A stretch of DNA of 34,250 nt from CAYNLK01 sp964398055 (GTDB taxonomy: Bacteria > Chloroflexota > Anaerolineae > 4572-78 > J111). The DNA lies in NCBI GenBank assembly GCA_964398055.1, contig CAYNLK010000064.1:1-34250 (forward strand). Direction: 5' to 3'. The notes below the pieces were generated by a model, which searched no databases, was not told the DNA's origin, and saw only the letters and a list, made by a program, of their open reading frames with translations. A program made the translations under genes and the position numbers. Positions 26,648-34,136 of the stretch are shown here, in pieces. How positions within the stretch are numbered: the stretch's first letter is position 1; every line of letters starts with the position of its first letter.

Positions 26648-26682
26648 TTTAAATTGGTAAACCAGTTATGTTATAATAACTG
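26648..26682 (+). promoter_or_regulatory. mnmE promoter with an overlapping dyad
   Basis: A perfect TATAAT (26672-26677) lies 18 bp after a weak TTTAAA (26648-26653). A dyad CAGTTAT (26663-26669) / ATAACTG (26676-26682) straddles the -10 box, in the 77-bp gap shared with the divergent kinase gene. It could be an operator acting on both genes or simply AT-rich symmetry. Confidence 0.55.
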
Positions 26683-26704
26683 AATTGACAAGGAAATTCA
26701 ATTT

Positions 26705-28081
26705 ATGTACAGCTTAGATGATACCATAGCTGCTATTGCTACGTCAATAGGCCAAAGCGGGGTAGGTATTGTTAAAATCAGCGGGCCGGAGGCCTACCCG
26801 ATTGCCCAAAGCCTGTTCCGTTCAGCCAGAGGGTTGACCGAGCTGCAGCCCTACCGGCTGCACTACGGCCACATCATCGACCCGGCGACCGATCAGCCGG
26901 TGGACGAGGCACTGGTCGCCTTTATGCCCCAACCGCGCACCTATACCCGCCAGGACATTGTCGAAATTCAGGCGCATGGCGGCATTGTACCGCTGCGGCG
27001 CATCCTGCAACTTAGCTTGAGTCTGGGCGCCCGGCTGGCCGAACCGGGCGAGATGACTCTGCGCGCCTTTTTGAACGGGCGGTTGGACCTGGCCCAGGCC
27101 GAAGCCGTGCTCGACGTGATCGAGGCCAAAACCGAGGCCGCCTTGCGGGTGGCCAATGAGCAGTTGAGCGGTAGCCTCTCGGCCCAGGTGAGCCAGGTGC
27201 GGGCCGCGCTGCTCGACACGCTGGCGTTTTTGGAAGCCAGCATCGATTTTGTGGAAGACGAGATTCCGCCCCAGGACGTAGTTAGCCCGTTGTCCGAGGT
27301 TGTTGCCCGGCTTGAAAAACTGCTGCAAAGCGCCGACTACGGGCTGATCTACCGCCAGGGGGTGCGGGCGGCCATTGTTGGCCGGCCCAACGTGGGCAAG
27401 AGCAGCCTGCTCAACGCCTTGTTACGGGGCAACCGGGCTATCGTCACCAGCATCCCCGGCACCACCCGCGACACCCTGGAAGAGACGGTCAACATGGGCG
27501 GCATCCCGCTCGTGTTGGTCGACACGGCCGGCATCCGGGCGGAGGTAGCCGACGAGGTCGAGCGCATCGGCGTGGAGCGCAGCCGGGCCGCGTTGGCCCG
27601 GGCCGATGTGGCCTTGATGGTCATCGACGGCAGCAGCGCATTGGAGGAGAGCGACCGGCAGATTGCAGCCCTGGTCGGGCAGAAGCCGGGTTTGCTCATC
27701 ATTAATAAGAACGATTTGGCCCCGCAAACAACCCCGGATTTGTTGATCGACTTTCTGCCCGGCGCGCCGCGGGTGGCGATTTCCGCCCTCAACCAGGCCG
27801 GCATCGACCAGCTCGAACAGGCCCTGGTTGAGCTGATCCTGGGCGGCCAGGTGACCACAGCCGATACCCCCCTGGTGAGCAACCCCCGCCACAAAGCCCT
27901 ACTTCAGCAGGCCCTGGCTCACACTCAGGCGGCGATTGCAGCGCAGCAAGCCGGATTGTCAGCCGATCTGGTTTCGATTGACGTGCGGGCGGCCGTGGAG
28001 ACGCTGGGAGAAATCACCGGTGAGACGGTGACCGAGGATTTGTTGGAGACGATCTTTAGTAAATTTTGTATTGGGAAGTAG
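26705..28081 (+). CDS. mnmE: tRNA uridine-5-carboxymethylaminomethyl modification GTPase MnmE
   Basis: 458 aa. With MnmG it modifies the wobble uridine (U34) of several tRNAs, using a formyl-folate-derived carbon. The N-terminal folate-binding domain begins MYSLDDTIAAIATSIGQSGVGIVKISG. The inserted GTPase domain carries GRPNVGKSSLLNALL (G1), DTAGIR (G3) and NKND (G4). The C terminus ends FCIGK, which holds the family's invariant Cys. Start ATG 26705, with AAGGA upstream. No mnmG or rsmG neighbour is present here. It is transcribed singly from the promoter at 26648-26677. Confidence 0.97.
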   Translation: MYSLDDTIAAIATSIGQSGVGIVKISGPEAYPIAQSLFRSARGLTELQPYRLHYGHIIDPATDQPVDEALVAFMPQPRTYTRQDIVEIQAHGGIVPLRRILQLSLSLGARLAEPGEMTLRAFLNGRLDLAQAEAVLDVIEAKTEAALRVANEQLSGSLSAQVSQVRAALLDTLAFLEASIDFVEDEIPPQDVVSPLSEVVARLEKLLQSADYGLIYRQGVRAAIVGRPNVGKSSLLNALLRGNRAIVTSIPGTTRDTLEETVNMGGIPLVLVDTAGIRAEVADEVERIGVERSRAALARADVALMVIDGSSALEESDRQIAALVGQKPGLLIINKNDLAPQTTPDLLIDFLPGAPRVAISALNQAGIDQLEQALVELILGGQVTTADTPLVSNPRHKALLQQALAHTQAAIAAQQAGLSADLVSIDVRAAVETLGEITGETVTEDLLETIFSKFCIGK

Positions 28082-28088
28082 GCAGGGA

Positions 28089-28154
28089 CAGGTGGCACGT
28101 CGCAGGGTCGCAAGTAGCAGGGGGGCTGGGCAGGTAGCAAGTAGCAAGTAGCAG
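28089..28154. repeat. Heptanucleotide-type repeats between mnmE and ruvA
   Basis: The gap starts with CAGGTGGCACGTCGCAG (28089-28105), found again exactly at 33311-33327. It then has GTAGCAA units in tandem (28134-28153). The 118-bp gap between convergent mnmE and ruvA holds nothing else. The type matches dispersed short intergenic repeats. Confidence 0.65.
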
Positions 28155-28199
28155 TTTTTTTACTTCGTTCCCACACAGAGTATGGAAACGTGTAAAGGC

Positions 28200-28784
28200 T
28201 TAAATTCGGGCCAGGCTACTCAGGGCCAGACGGATCTTTTCTTCGACGGGTTCGTTTTTGGCTTCTTTGGGGAGCTGCTGCAAGGCGGCCTGGGCCTCGA
28301 CCACGCTGTAGCCGAGCGCGGTCAGGGCAGCGATGACCTCGCTATCGCCCTCGTGGATGGGCGCGGCGGTGACAAAGATGTCCTCCAAGCCAATCTTATC
28401 GCGCAACTGGAAAACGATCTGCTTGGCTTTTTTGGGGCCGATGCCCGGCACCCGGGCCAGCAGGGCCGCTTCTTCTCTGGCGATCGCCTGCCGCAGCGTC
28501 TCCGCCGGCAGGTGGGACAGAATCGCCAGGGCCACCTTGGGGCCGATGCCCTGCACTTTGAGCAGGGTGCGGAACAACTCCAGCTCTTCCCGGTCGGGGA
28601 AGCCGAACAGGGTAAGCTCTTGCTCGCGGACGTATAGGTGGGTAAAGAGCTGGGCGTGGGCGCCCACTTCCAGCACATCCAGCAGAGTGGTGGGGGCCAG
28701 CACGTAAAAACCCACTCCGCCGACCTCGACCAAAAGAGCGTCTTCGGCCTTGTCGATGATCTCACCCCGTAATGAACCGATCAT
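28200..28784 (-). CDS. ruvA: Holliday junction DNA helicase subunit RuvA
   Basis: 194 aa. RuvA binds four-way junctions as a tetramer and loads the RuvB motor for branch migration. It has the N-terminal OB-fold (MIGSLRGEIIDK to LFGFPDREELELF) and the two helix-hairpin-helix motifs VQGIGPKVALAIL and VPGIGPKKAKQIV. A small C-terminal domain III that contacts RuvB (GDSEVIAALTALGYS) follows. The frame opens 14 codons earlier, but the ATG at 28784 is preferred: GGAG lies six bases upstream, the protein then starts MIGSLRG as in the family, and it overlaps the ruvC stop by four bases. ruvB is not in the window. Confidence 0.97.
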   Translation of the reverse strand: MIGSLRGEIIDKAEDALLVEVGGVGFYVLAPTTLLDVLEVGAHAQLFTHLYVREQELTLFGFPDREELELFRTLLKVQGIGPKVALAILSHLPAETLRQAIAREEAALLARVPGIGPKKAKQIVFQLRDKIGLEDIFVTAAPIHEGDSEVIAALTALGYSVVEAQAALQQLPKEAKNEPVEEKIRLALSSLARI

Positions 28785-29272
28785 TGTGACTCCAACATGC
28801 GCAGCCGGGCCGAGTGCAGGTGGCAAATGGCCACGGCCAAAGCATCGGCGGCGTCATCCGGGCGGGGGATATCGTCAAGGGCCAGGAGCAGTTTGACCAT
28901 TTGCTGCATCTGCATTTTATCGGCCCCGCCGTGGCCGGTGAGGGCCTGCTTCACTTCCAACGGCTTGTACTCGGCAATGGGTAGGCCGGCATTGGCCAGG
29001 GCTAACATGGCCGCGCCCCGACCGTGACCCACGGCCAGGGCGGTTTTGGCATTCTTGCTAAAAAACAGCTCCTCGATGGCCGAGGAGTCCGGCTGCCACT
29101 GCTCGATCAGCCCGGTAAGCTGGCGATAGATCACCTGAAGGCGCTGGGGGAGAGGCGTCCCGGCCGGGGTGGTGATGGCCCCGCAGGCAATCAACTGCAA
29201 GGCGTTGCCATCTCCTTCAACTACACCCCAACCGGTAATGGCCGTACCCGGATCAATGCCAATAACTCGCAC
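28781..29272 (-). CDS. ruvC: Holliday junction resolvase RuvC
   Basis: 163 aa, normal length. RuvC cuts Holliday junctions symmetrically as a dimer. The acidic catalytic set is visible: Asp7 in IGIDPGT, Glu67 in AIEELFF, and Asp140 and Asp143 in PDDAADALA. The start is GTG at 29272, eight bases after the yebC stop. It overlaps ruvA by four bases, so yebC, ruvC and ruvA form one operon, an order known in many bacteria. Confidence 0.97.
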   Translation of the reverse strand: MRVIGIDPGTAITGWGVVEGDGNALQLIACGAITTPAGTPLPQRLQVIYRQLTGLIEQWQPDSSAIEELFFSKNAKTALAVGHGRGAAMLALANAGLPIAEYKPLEVKQALTGHGGADKMQMQQMVKLLLALDDIPRPDDAADALAVAICHLHSARLRMLESQ

Positions 29273-29280
29273 GGGCCAGC

Positions 29281-30033
29281 TTACGCTTTTTCCAGTTCGG
29301 TCATCATGGCGCTGCTGATATGCAGACCGGAGTAGACCTGCTGGACGTCATCCAGCTCATCCAAGGCGTCGATGATGCCCATCACCTGCTCCGTTTCCTT
29401 CCGGCCCAACTCGATCTCATTCTTGGGAATAGGGGCCAACTCGGCCTCGGCTACCGCGAGGCCCTGCCTGGCCAGGGCGCTGCTGACCACGTGCAGCATG
29501 TCAGGACTGGTGTAGATTTCGATCAAGCCGTTGCTGATCTCCACATCATCGGCGCCGGCATCGACGGCCAGCATAAAGACCTCATCCGGGTCGACCTCAT
29601 CCGACTCGATGGTGATGTAGCCCTTTTTTTCAAACATCCAGCTGACCGCGCCAGCCTCGGCCATGCTGCCGCCCTGGCGGTTGAAAACGCGGCGAATGTC
29701 GGCCAGGGTGCGGTTGCGATTGTCGGTTAAGCAACTGATCAAAATGGGCACGCCGTGGGGGCCGTAGGCTTCATAGACCACTTCTTCCAGCTCGCCGCCT
29801 TCCAGCTCGCCGGTCCCTTTTTTGATGGCCCGCTCGATATTATCTTTGGGCATATTGGCGGCGCGGGCTTTTTCAATGGCCGTGCGCAGGGTAGGATTGG
29901 CGTCCGGGTCGCCGCTGCCGTGCCGGGCGGCCACGGTAATTTCGCGGGCCAGCCGGGTGAAAATCTTGCCCCGCTTGGCGTCCTCCGCCCCTTTCTTGCG
30001 TTTAATGGTACTCCATTTGCTATGTCCAGACAT
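29281..30033 (-). CDS. yebC: YebC/PmpR-type DNA-binding or translation-associated protein
   Basis: 250 aa, typical length. The N terminus MSGHSKWSTIKRKKG and the internal GGSMAEAGAVSWMFEKKG are diagnostic. Family members were described as transcription regulators, and some (for example human TACO1 and bacterial homologues) act in translation of difficult sequences. The frame can begin two codons earlier at GTG, but the ATG at 30033 fits the family start and has AGAGG five bases upstream. It is first in the yebC-ruvC-ruvA operon. A palindromic element lies in its leader. Confidence 0.96.
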   Translation of the reverse strand: MSGHSKWSTIKRKKGAEDAKRGKIFTRLAREITVAARHGSGDPDANPTLRTAIEKARAANMPKDNIERAIKKGTGELEGGELEEVVYEAYGPHGVPILISCLTDNRNRTLADIRRVFNRQGGSMAEAGAVSWMFEKKGYITIESDEVDPDEVFMLAVDAGADDVEISNGLIEIYTSPDMLHVVSSALARQGLAVAEAELAPIPKNEIELGRKETEQVMGIIDALDELDDVQQVYSGLHISSAMMTELEKA

Positions 30034-30086
30034 ATCCACCTCTACTCATACATTCAACCCGGTGAGGGAAAAATTTTACGGTTCAA

Positions 30087-30192
30087 TTGGATTTCAGGAG
30101 GTTGACATCGTAAAACGTAAAACGTGATGCGTGATGCGTGAATTTACGTTTCACGTTTTATGGATTTAACCTCACTACCCCTTGAAATCCAA
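30087..30192. repeat. Palindromic element in the yebC leader
   Basis: Ends TTGGATTTCA (30087-30096) and TGAAATCCAA (30183-30192) are exact inverted copies about 105 bp apart. Inside are heptad units related to GTGATGC/ACGTAAA and a second inverted pair (AAACGTGA with TCACGTTT, about 30119-30157). It resembles a small non-autonomous element. It would be transcribed as part of the yebC mRNA. Confidence 0.65.
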
Positions 30193-30221
30193 GAGAGCCA
30201 ATTTTATTACCAGTGAGGGGA

Positions 30222-30230
30222 ATTATATCA
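30222..30230 (-). promoter_or_regulatory. Extended -10 promoter for the yebC operon
   Basis: On the minus strand TGATATAAT (30230-30222) is a perfect extended -10 box. The -35 region (TGGCAA at the right distance) is weak. It would give a leader of about 180 nt through the palindromic element. Between 30193 and 30604 the gap otherwise holds only the next palindrome and the HigA promoter. Confidence 0.5.
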
Positions 30231-30297
30231 TCAAGGGGCAAAAGTTGCCAGAGTTTGGGTGTGTTCGGATTTGGGGGCGAATTTGATAGATGGCGTA

Positions 30298-30378
30298 AGC
30301 AGACCCCCTCCCCAACCCTCCCCCGTGACGGGGGAGGGCGCTTTTCTCCCCCTCCCCGCTGCGGGGAGGGGTCTGCTC
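30298..30378. repeat. Double-hairpin C/G-rich repeat
   Basis: CCCTCCCCC/GGGGGAGGG (30316-30324 with 30330-30338) and CCCCTCCCC/GGGGAGGGG (30349-30357 with 30363-30371) are two perfect nine-bp stems with five-base loops. They are framed by AGCAGACCCC and its complement near 30298 and 30377. It can fold as a cloverleaf on either strand. Its build is that of a dispersed intergenic repeat. Confidence 0.75.
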
Positions 30379-30533
30379 CAAAAATCGAACGTTCCCCAGA
30401 GTTTCAGGCCGGCAAATAAAGGGGGGTGGTTGAAAGCAGGTGGGGAGGCGGCTTAACCGACCGCTGACCACCGACCGCGGCCAAATCCACTTCATGGTGG
30501 TCTACTGTTATCTAACGACAATTTATTTATCGC

Positions 30534-30562
30534 TTGACGATATTATCGTCCTCTGCTATTAT
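30534..30562 (+). promoter_or_regulatory. HigA promoter with palindromic operator in the spacer
   Basis: TTGACG (30534-30539) and TATTAT (30557-30562) are 17 bp apart. A perfect palindrome, GACGATA-T-TATCGTC, covers 30536-30550, running from the -35 box into the spacer. A repressor bound there would block RNA polymerase, which fits autorepression by the gene that follows. Confidence 0.7.
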
Positions 30563-30604
30563 TTTTTGAGTGGGAACAAGATCGAGCCAGGGAGGTAGAA
30601 ATCG

Positions 30605-30928
30605 TTGATTATCATGACTAGTGAGGAGAAACTGGAAAAGCTGCCCCCAATTCATCCGGGCGAAGTGTTACTGGAAGACTTTATGAAACCGTTGGGGTTA
30701 AGTCAATATCGGGTGGCTAAGGATATTGGGGTATCCCCGATTCGCATCAGCCAGATCGTGCATGGCAAACGAGCCGTGACGGCCGACACAGCGATGCGGT
30801 TAGGCCGTTACTTTGGGACAAGTGCAGAAGTCTGGCTGAGAATGCAGGCCCGTTATGATCTTGAAGTGGCCCGAGCCCAGATTGGGGAACAAATTGAGCA
30901 AGAAGTGCAGGCGCTGAAGGCGGCCTGA
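30605..30928 (+). CDS. higA: HigA-family antitoxin-like HTH regulator, orphan
   Basis: 107 aa. The IHPGEVLLEDFMKPLGLSQYRVAKDIG opening and HGKRAVTADTAMRLGRYFGTSAEVWLRMQARYDLEVA are the hallmarks of HigA/VapI antitoxins. The XRE helix-turn-helix lies at about 31-55. The start is TTG at 30605 with GGAGG nine bases upstream; the ATG three codons later sits 18 bases from it and is less likely. No HigB toxin gene is found: the 120 bp upstream are the promoter, and downstream is convergent ftsK. It is either an orphan transcription factor derived from an addiction module or a module that lost its toxin. It probably binds the palindrome in its own promoter. Confidence 0.9.
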   Translation: MIIMTSEEKLEKLPPIHPGEVLLEDFMKPLGLSQYRVAKDIGVSPIRISQIVHGKRAVTADTAMRLGRYFGTSAEVWLRMQARYDLEVARAQIGEQIEQEVQALKAA

Positions 30929-30967
30929 TCAATTGTTGGCCGATTGCTGGAACTAGGGCTAAGGCCC

Positions 30968-33301
30968 TTATGAATCGCCCCGCACATCCTTCTCAAAGTC
31001 GGCATAGTCGGCCTCGTCCCGCTCTGCGCGCCACAACACATCGCGGGGCTTGCTGCCGTCGGCCGGGCCGATGACGCCTTCCTCTTCGAGCTGGTCGATC
31101 AGGCGGGAGGCGCGGGGATAGCCGATGCCCAGCCGCCGCTGCAACATGCTGGTCGAGGCCCGGCCGGATTCGACCACCAGCTTGATAGCCTCCTCCAGCA
31201 TGTCGTCCTTGCCGGCCTCGGCCATGATATCGGCCCAGGGGGGTTCGGTCTCGGCTTCTTCCTCAGCCTCATCGACCCGGCTGGGCGTGGCTGCCTGCCA
31301 AAAGCGGACCAGGTTGTGGATTTCGATATCGGCGACAAAGCAGCCCTGCAAGCGGGCCAGCTTGGGCGAGTCTGAGGCCATGTAGAGCATGTCGCCCCGG
31401 CCCAGCAGCCGCTCGGCCCCCGGCGTGTCGAGAATGACCCGCGAGTCGATCTGGCTGGTGACGGCAAAGGCAATCCGGGTGGGGAAGTTGGCCTTGATCA
31501 ACCCGGTGACCACATCGACCGAGGGGCGCTGGGTGGCAATGACCAGGTGGATGCCGGTGGCCCGGGCCATCTGGGCGATGCGGCAGATGTGCCGCTCGAC
31601 CTCGTCGGGGGCCAGCATCATCAAATCGGCCAGCTCGTCGATGACCACCACCAGGTAGGGCAGCCGTTCGCCCCTGGCCCCGACCTTGCGGTTGTAGCTG
31701 CTGATGCTGCGGGCGCCGCCGGCGGCAAAGAGCTTGTAGCGCCGCTCCATCTCCCGGGTGATCCAGGCCAGCGCGCCGACCACCTGCTCGAAATCGGTCA
31801 CGACCGGGGCCAGCAGGTGAGGAATGCCGTTGAAACTGGTCAACTCGACCATTTTGGGGTCGATCAGTAGGAAGCGCAACTGCTCCGGGGCGTGGGTGAA
31901 GAGCAGGCTGGAGATCAGGCTGTTGATGCAGACCGACTTGCCGGAGCCGGTGGCCCCGGCGATCAGCAGGTGGGGCATCTCGGCCAGCGAGGCCGAGACG
32001 GCCTGGCCGGAGACGCCCTTGCCCAGGGCGATGCGCAGCCCGCCTTTACCTTTCTTAAAGTCTTCGCTCTCCAGCACCTCCCGCAACGAGACCATCGTTT
32101 TCTCGCTGTTGGGCACCTCGATGCCGACCAGGGGCCGGCCCAGCACCGGCGCTTCGATGCGGATGGGCGCGGCCGACAGGGCCAGGGCCAGGTCGTTGGC
32201 CAGGGCGACCACCTTGTTGACCCGGACGCGCTGCTGGATGGTCTCGCCGTCGGGCAGCTTGCGTTCGATAGTGCCCAGCTTCAGGCCGAATTGGGTCACG
32301 GTAGGGCCGCGGTTGGTCTCGGTCACTTCGACCGGGATGCCAAAGCCGTAGAGCGTCTCCTCGATGATCTGGGCCTGGTAGCGAGAGTTGGCGCTGTGGG
32401 CCGGGTCTTTGGCCGGCGGCGACAGCAGATCGAGCGGCGGCAGGACGTGGCGGGTGTTCGGCAGGGCAGCCACGGCGGCCTCGACGGTCATGGTCGGCGC
32501 GGCCAGGGGTTTGAGTTTGCCGTCGGATTTGGCGGGTTTGGGGGATTTGGTGGTTGGTTGGGGGGATGGATGGTTGGTTGGTTGGCTGGTGGGAACGTTT
32601 GCGGTGGGCAAGGCGGCGCGGCGGCGTTGGGCCCAGTCGGCCAGTTGGCCGGCCCGGTGGGCGAGCGCGGCCGGGCTGAAGTGCATGGTCAACCCCAGCC
32701 CCAGCAGCCCTACCAGGGCCAGGACCACCACAGCCATCGGCTCGCCGAGCAAATCGGCCAGGAACAGGCTGAGTCCCCAGCCGATATAGCCGCCGCCGGC
32801 GCCGGCCCGGGCCAGCTTAAGCCCCTCAGTCAGCTCGCCCGTCCACAGGTGGGTCAGGGCCAGGCCGACCACAAAGAGCAGCTCCAGGCCGACCATCCGG
32901 TCGAGCGGGACGCGATAGCCCTCGTTCGCCTCGTCGGCCTCGTCGGCCGGGCCTACGGACAGGACGCGGTCGACCAGCAGCAGCACGCCCAGCAGGCCGA
33001 GCAAAATAGCGCCGGGCAGGGCGCCCCAGCCAAAAAGCTGGCGGAACAAGCCGGCCCACCAGTCGCTCAGGCTGCCTTGAGTGAGAGCCAGCAGGCTGAG
33101 GCTGGTCAGCAGGGCCAGCAGCAGCAAGACCCCGCCGATAAGCTCCTGGCGGTAGGGCTGCAGCCGCGCCGCCAGCGCGGCCAGGGCGGCCTGGCCGGGA
33201 AAGAGGGGGGTAGGTTCGGCTTTTTTCTTTACAGGCATAAAAAGATCACTGACAGAATTGGTGGTGTCTTTAGTTTTTCGCCAGCTTAAGCGGCGGCTCA
33301 T
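30968..33301 (-). CDS. ftsK: DNA translocase FtsK/SpoIIIE
   Basis: 777 aa. It pumps chromosomal DNA at the division septum. About four membrane helices lie at 52-73, 94-112, 135-151 and 171-205. A short Pro/Thr linker (about 232-262) follows, then the alpha domain and the RecA-like motor with Walker A GATGSGKS (449-456) and Walker B VVVIDELADLM (551-561). TGIHLVIATQRPSVDVVTG follows at 582-600, and the winged-helix gamma domain that reads polar sequence motifs is at about 701-760. The linker is much shorter than in Escherichia and the size is close to SpoIIIE. The start is uncertain: ATG 33301 or ATG 33238, neither with a clear ribosome-binding site. The convergent higA-like gene lies 39 bp away. 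Confidence 0.96.
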   Translation of the reverse strand: MSRRLSWRKTKDTTNSVSDLFMPVKKKAEPTPLFPGQAALAALAARLQPYRQELIGGVLLLLALLTSLSLLALTQGSLSDWWAGLFRQLFGWGALPGAILLGLLGVLLLVDRVLSVGPADEADEANEGYRVPLDRMVGLELLFVVGLALTHLWTGELTEGLKLARAGAGGGYIGWGLSLFLADLLGEPMAVVVLALVGLLGLGLTMHFSPAALAHRAGQLADWAQRRRAALPTANVPTSQPTNHPSPQPTTKSPKPAKSDGKLKPLAAPTMTVEAAVAALPNTRHVLPPLDLLSPPAKDPAHSANSRYQAQIIEETLYGFGIPVEVTETNRGPTVTQFGLKLGTIERKLPDGETIQQRVRVNKVVALANDLALALSAAPIRIEAPVLGRPLVGIEVPNSEKTMVSLREVLESEDFKKGKGGLRIALGKGVSGQAVSASLAEMPHLLIAGATGSGKSVCINSLISSLLFTHAPEQLRFLLIDPKMVELTSFNGIPHLLAPVVTDFEQVVGALAWITREMERRYKLFAAGGARSISSYNRKVGARGERLPYLVVVIDELADLMMLAPDEVERHICRIAQMARATGIHLVIATQRPSVDVVTGLIKANFPTRIAFAVTSQIDSRVILDTPGAERLLGRGDMLYMASDSPKLARLQGCFVADIEIHNLVRFWQAATPSRVDEAEEEAETEPPWADIMAEAGKDDMLEEAIKLVVESGRASTSMLQRRLGIGYPRASRLIDQLEEEGVIGPADGSKPRDVLWRAERDEADYADFEKDVRGDS

Positions 33302-33305
33302 GACA

Positions 33306-33365
33306 GGTTGCAGGTGGCACGTCGCAGCCGAAAAGTGGCGACCTGCCCAGATGTAACTTGCAACC
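33306..33365. repeat. 60-bp imperfect palindrome upstream of ftsK
   Basis: GGTTGCA (33306-33312) and TGCAACC (33359-33365) are its ends, with further partial symmetry inside (GGTGGC..GTCGC against GGCGACC). The inner CAGGTGGCACGTCGCAG is the same as at 28089-28105. It sits in the ftsK leader. Confidence 0.6.
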
Positions 33366-33433
33366 AGTGGCCGGGACGGTGAAAAATTCGAGACGCCAAT
33401 CAGGTCTCAACTTACCATAATGTTGCAACTCTT

Positions 33434-33462
33434 AGTCTACCGTTGTTTTGGCGCGATGTCAA
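33434..33462 (-). promoter_or_regulatory. Consensus promoter of ftsK
   Basis: On the minus strand TTGACA (33462-33457) is followed after 17 bp by TAGACT (33439-33434). The start site near 33427 gives a leader of about 125 nt to the first ATG. Confidence 0.75.
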
Positions 33463-33495
33463 GCGAGGCGGTTTTGGTGATATAATAGGGTGAAA

Positions 33496-33820
33496 TAACT
33501 GCTCAGTTTCATGTCATTTCGAGACCGTAGGTCGAGAAATCCCTGCGGGACGACAATAAACATTAAAGAGTGATTGCCTGACAAGGCTGATATTATAGCT
33601 CACGGATTAACACAGATTTCACGGATTTTGCTTTGATTTTCTGTGTTTATCCGTGAAAATCCGTGAGCTATTCTTATTTCCAATAAACTCTAATAATTAG
33701 AGTGGTGATTGGCAAAAATTCAAGCCAAATTCTGGGTTTACCAACTATCTGGCTATCAAAAGTACCGCACCAGGGATTTCTCCCCCTTTCGGGGGTCAAA
33801 ATGACATGCCTGAGCAGTAA
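33496..33820. mobile_element. MITE-like nested palindromic element, 325 bp
   Basis: The outer arms, about 33496-33546 and 33771-33820, are inverted copies. They share ACTGCTCA, CATGTCATTT and GAGAAATCCCTG in the same order, with small differences between. A second inverted repeat lies inside, 33596-33670: TAGCTCACGGATT at one end and AATCCGTGAGCTA at the other, with CACAGA/TCTGTG further in. No transposase is encoded and the open frames inside look like chance. It may be a non-autonomous transposon with a second palindrome inserted in it, or a stacked repeat. Confidence 0.65.
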
Positions 33821-33843
33821 CTGTGCTGAATCTAAAGAGGGGT

Positions 33844-33897
33844 ATTCACCGTGTTGTGCTCTAATTCTTCGTGTCCTTTGTGTCCTTCGTGGTGAAT
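33844..33897. repeat. Short palindromic repeat with GTGTCCTT units
   Basis: ATTCACC (33844-33850) and GGTGAAT (33891-33897) flank TTCGTGTCCTTTGTGTCCTT, a repetitive core. It follows directly on the 325-bp element. Confidence 0.5.
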
Positions 33898-33923
33898 GTA
33901 AACTACAATTTTGAAAATGGAGA

Positions 33924-33932
33924 TGCTATAAT
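33924..33932 (+). promoter_or_regulatory. Extended -10 promoter for the small membrane peptide gene
   Basis: TGCTATAAT is a perfect extended -10 box. No good -35 lies 16-18 bp upstream, which this promoter class tolerates. The start site near 33939 gives a leader of about 90 nt containing a heptad hairpin. Confidence 0.5.
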
Positions 33933-33941
33933 AGTCCCAAG

Positions 33942-34010
33942 TTCGTGAAACGTGATGAGTGAAACGTGAGGGTTTTACGCCGAAAGTCCTTCACGTTTCA
34001 CGTTTCACCT
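33942..34010 (+). repeat. Heptad inverted repeat (GTGAAAC units) forming a leader hairpin
   Basis: Left arm units CGTGAAACGTGA and GTGAAACGTGAGG face the right arm TTCACGTTTCACGTTTCAC. The period is seven bases (GTGAAAC). The same heptad theme occurs in the yebC-leader element at about 30110-30160. It lies between promoter and start of the small gene. Confidence 0.65.
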
Positions 34011-34028
34011 TAATTTAGAGGGAAGGTT

Positions 34029-34136
34029 ATGAGCTTATTGTTAATCATTGGTTGTGTGCTGGGGATATTGGTATTGATTGGCCTGGCCGCGGGGCTGATT
34101 CTGATTTTGCTGGCCGGGCGAGGTGATGCGGTCTAG
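34029..34136 (+). CDS. 35-aa single-helix membrane peptide
   Basis: ATG at 34029, stop TAG at 34134-34136. The peptide is almost one hydrophobic helix (residues 2-29: LLLIIGCVLGILVLIGLAAG followed by ILI) with a short charged end, AGRGDAV. A GGAAGG Shine-Dalgarno lies two bases before the ATG, inside the longer AGAGGGAAGG, and a perfect extended -10 box lies about 100 bp upstream. These signals make it more than a chance frame, but I recognise no family. Small helices like this often modulate a membrane protein complex; that is only a possibility here. Confidence 0.55.
   Translation: MSLLLIIGCVLGILVLIGLAAGLILILLAGRGDAV

Noticed and set aside
28089..28154. CRISPR-like short repeats
   Set aside because: Units of seven bases in direct contact, without spacers of even length and without cas genes.
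30480..30604. Missing HigB toxin upstream of the HigA-like gene
   Set aside because: All frames of this stretch are too short or interrupted; it is the promoter region, so no toxin is annotated.
31892..33289. 465-aa plus-strand frame opposite ftsK
   Set aside because: Gln/Gly-rich shadow translation; ftsK has all motor motifs on the minus strand.
33702..33914. 70-aa plus-strand frame
   Set aside because: Runs through the arm of the palindromic element and the next repeat; no ribosome-binding site and no recognisable protein.
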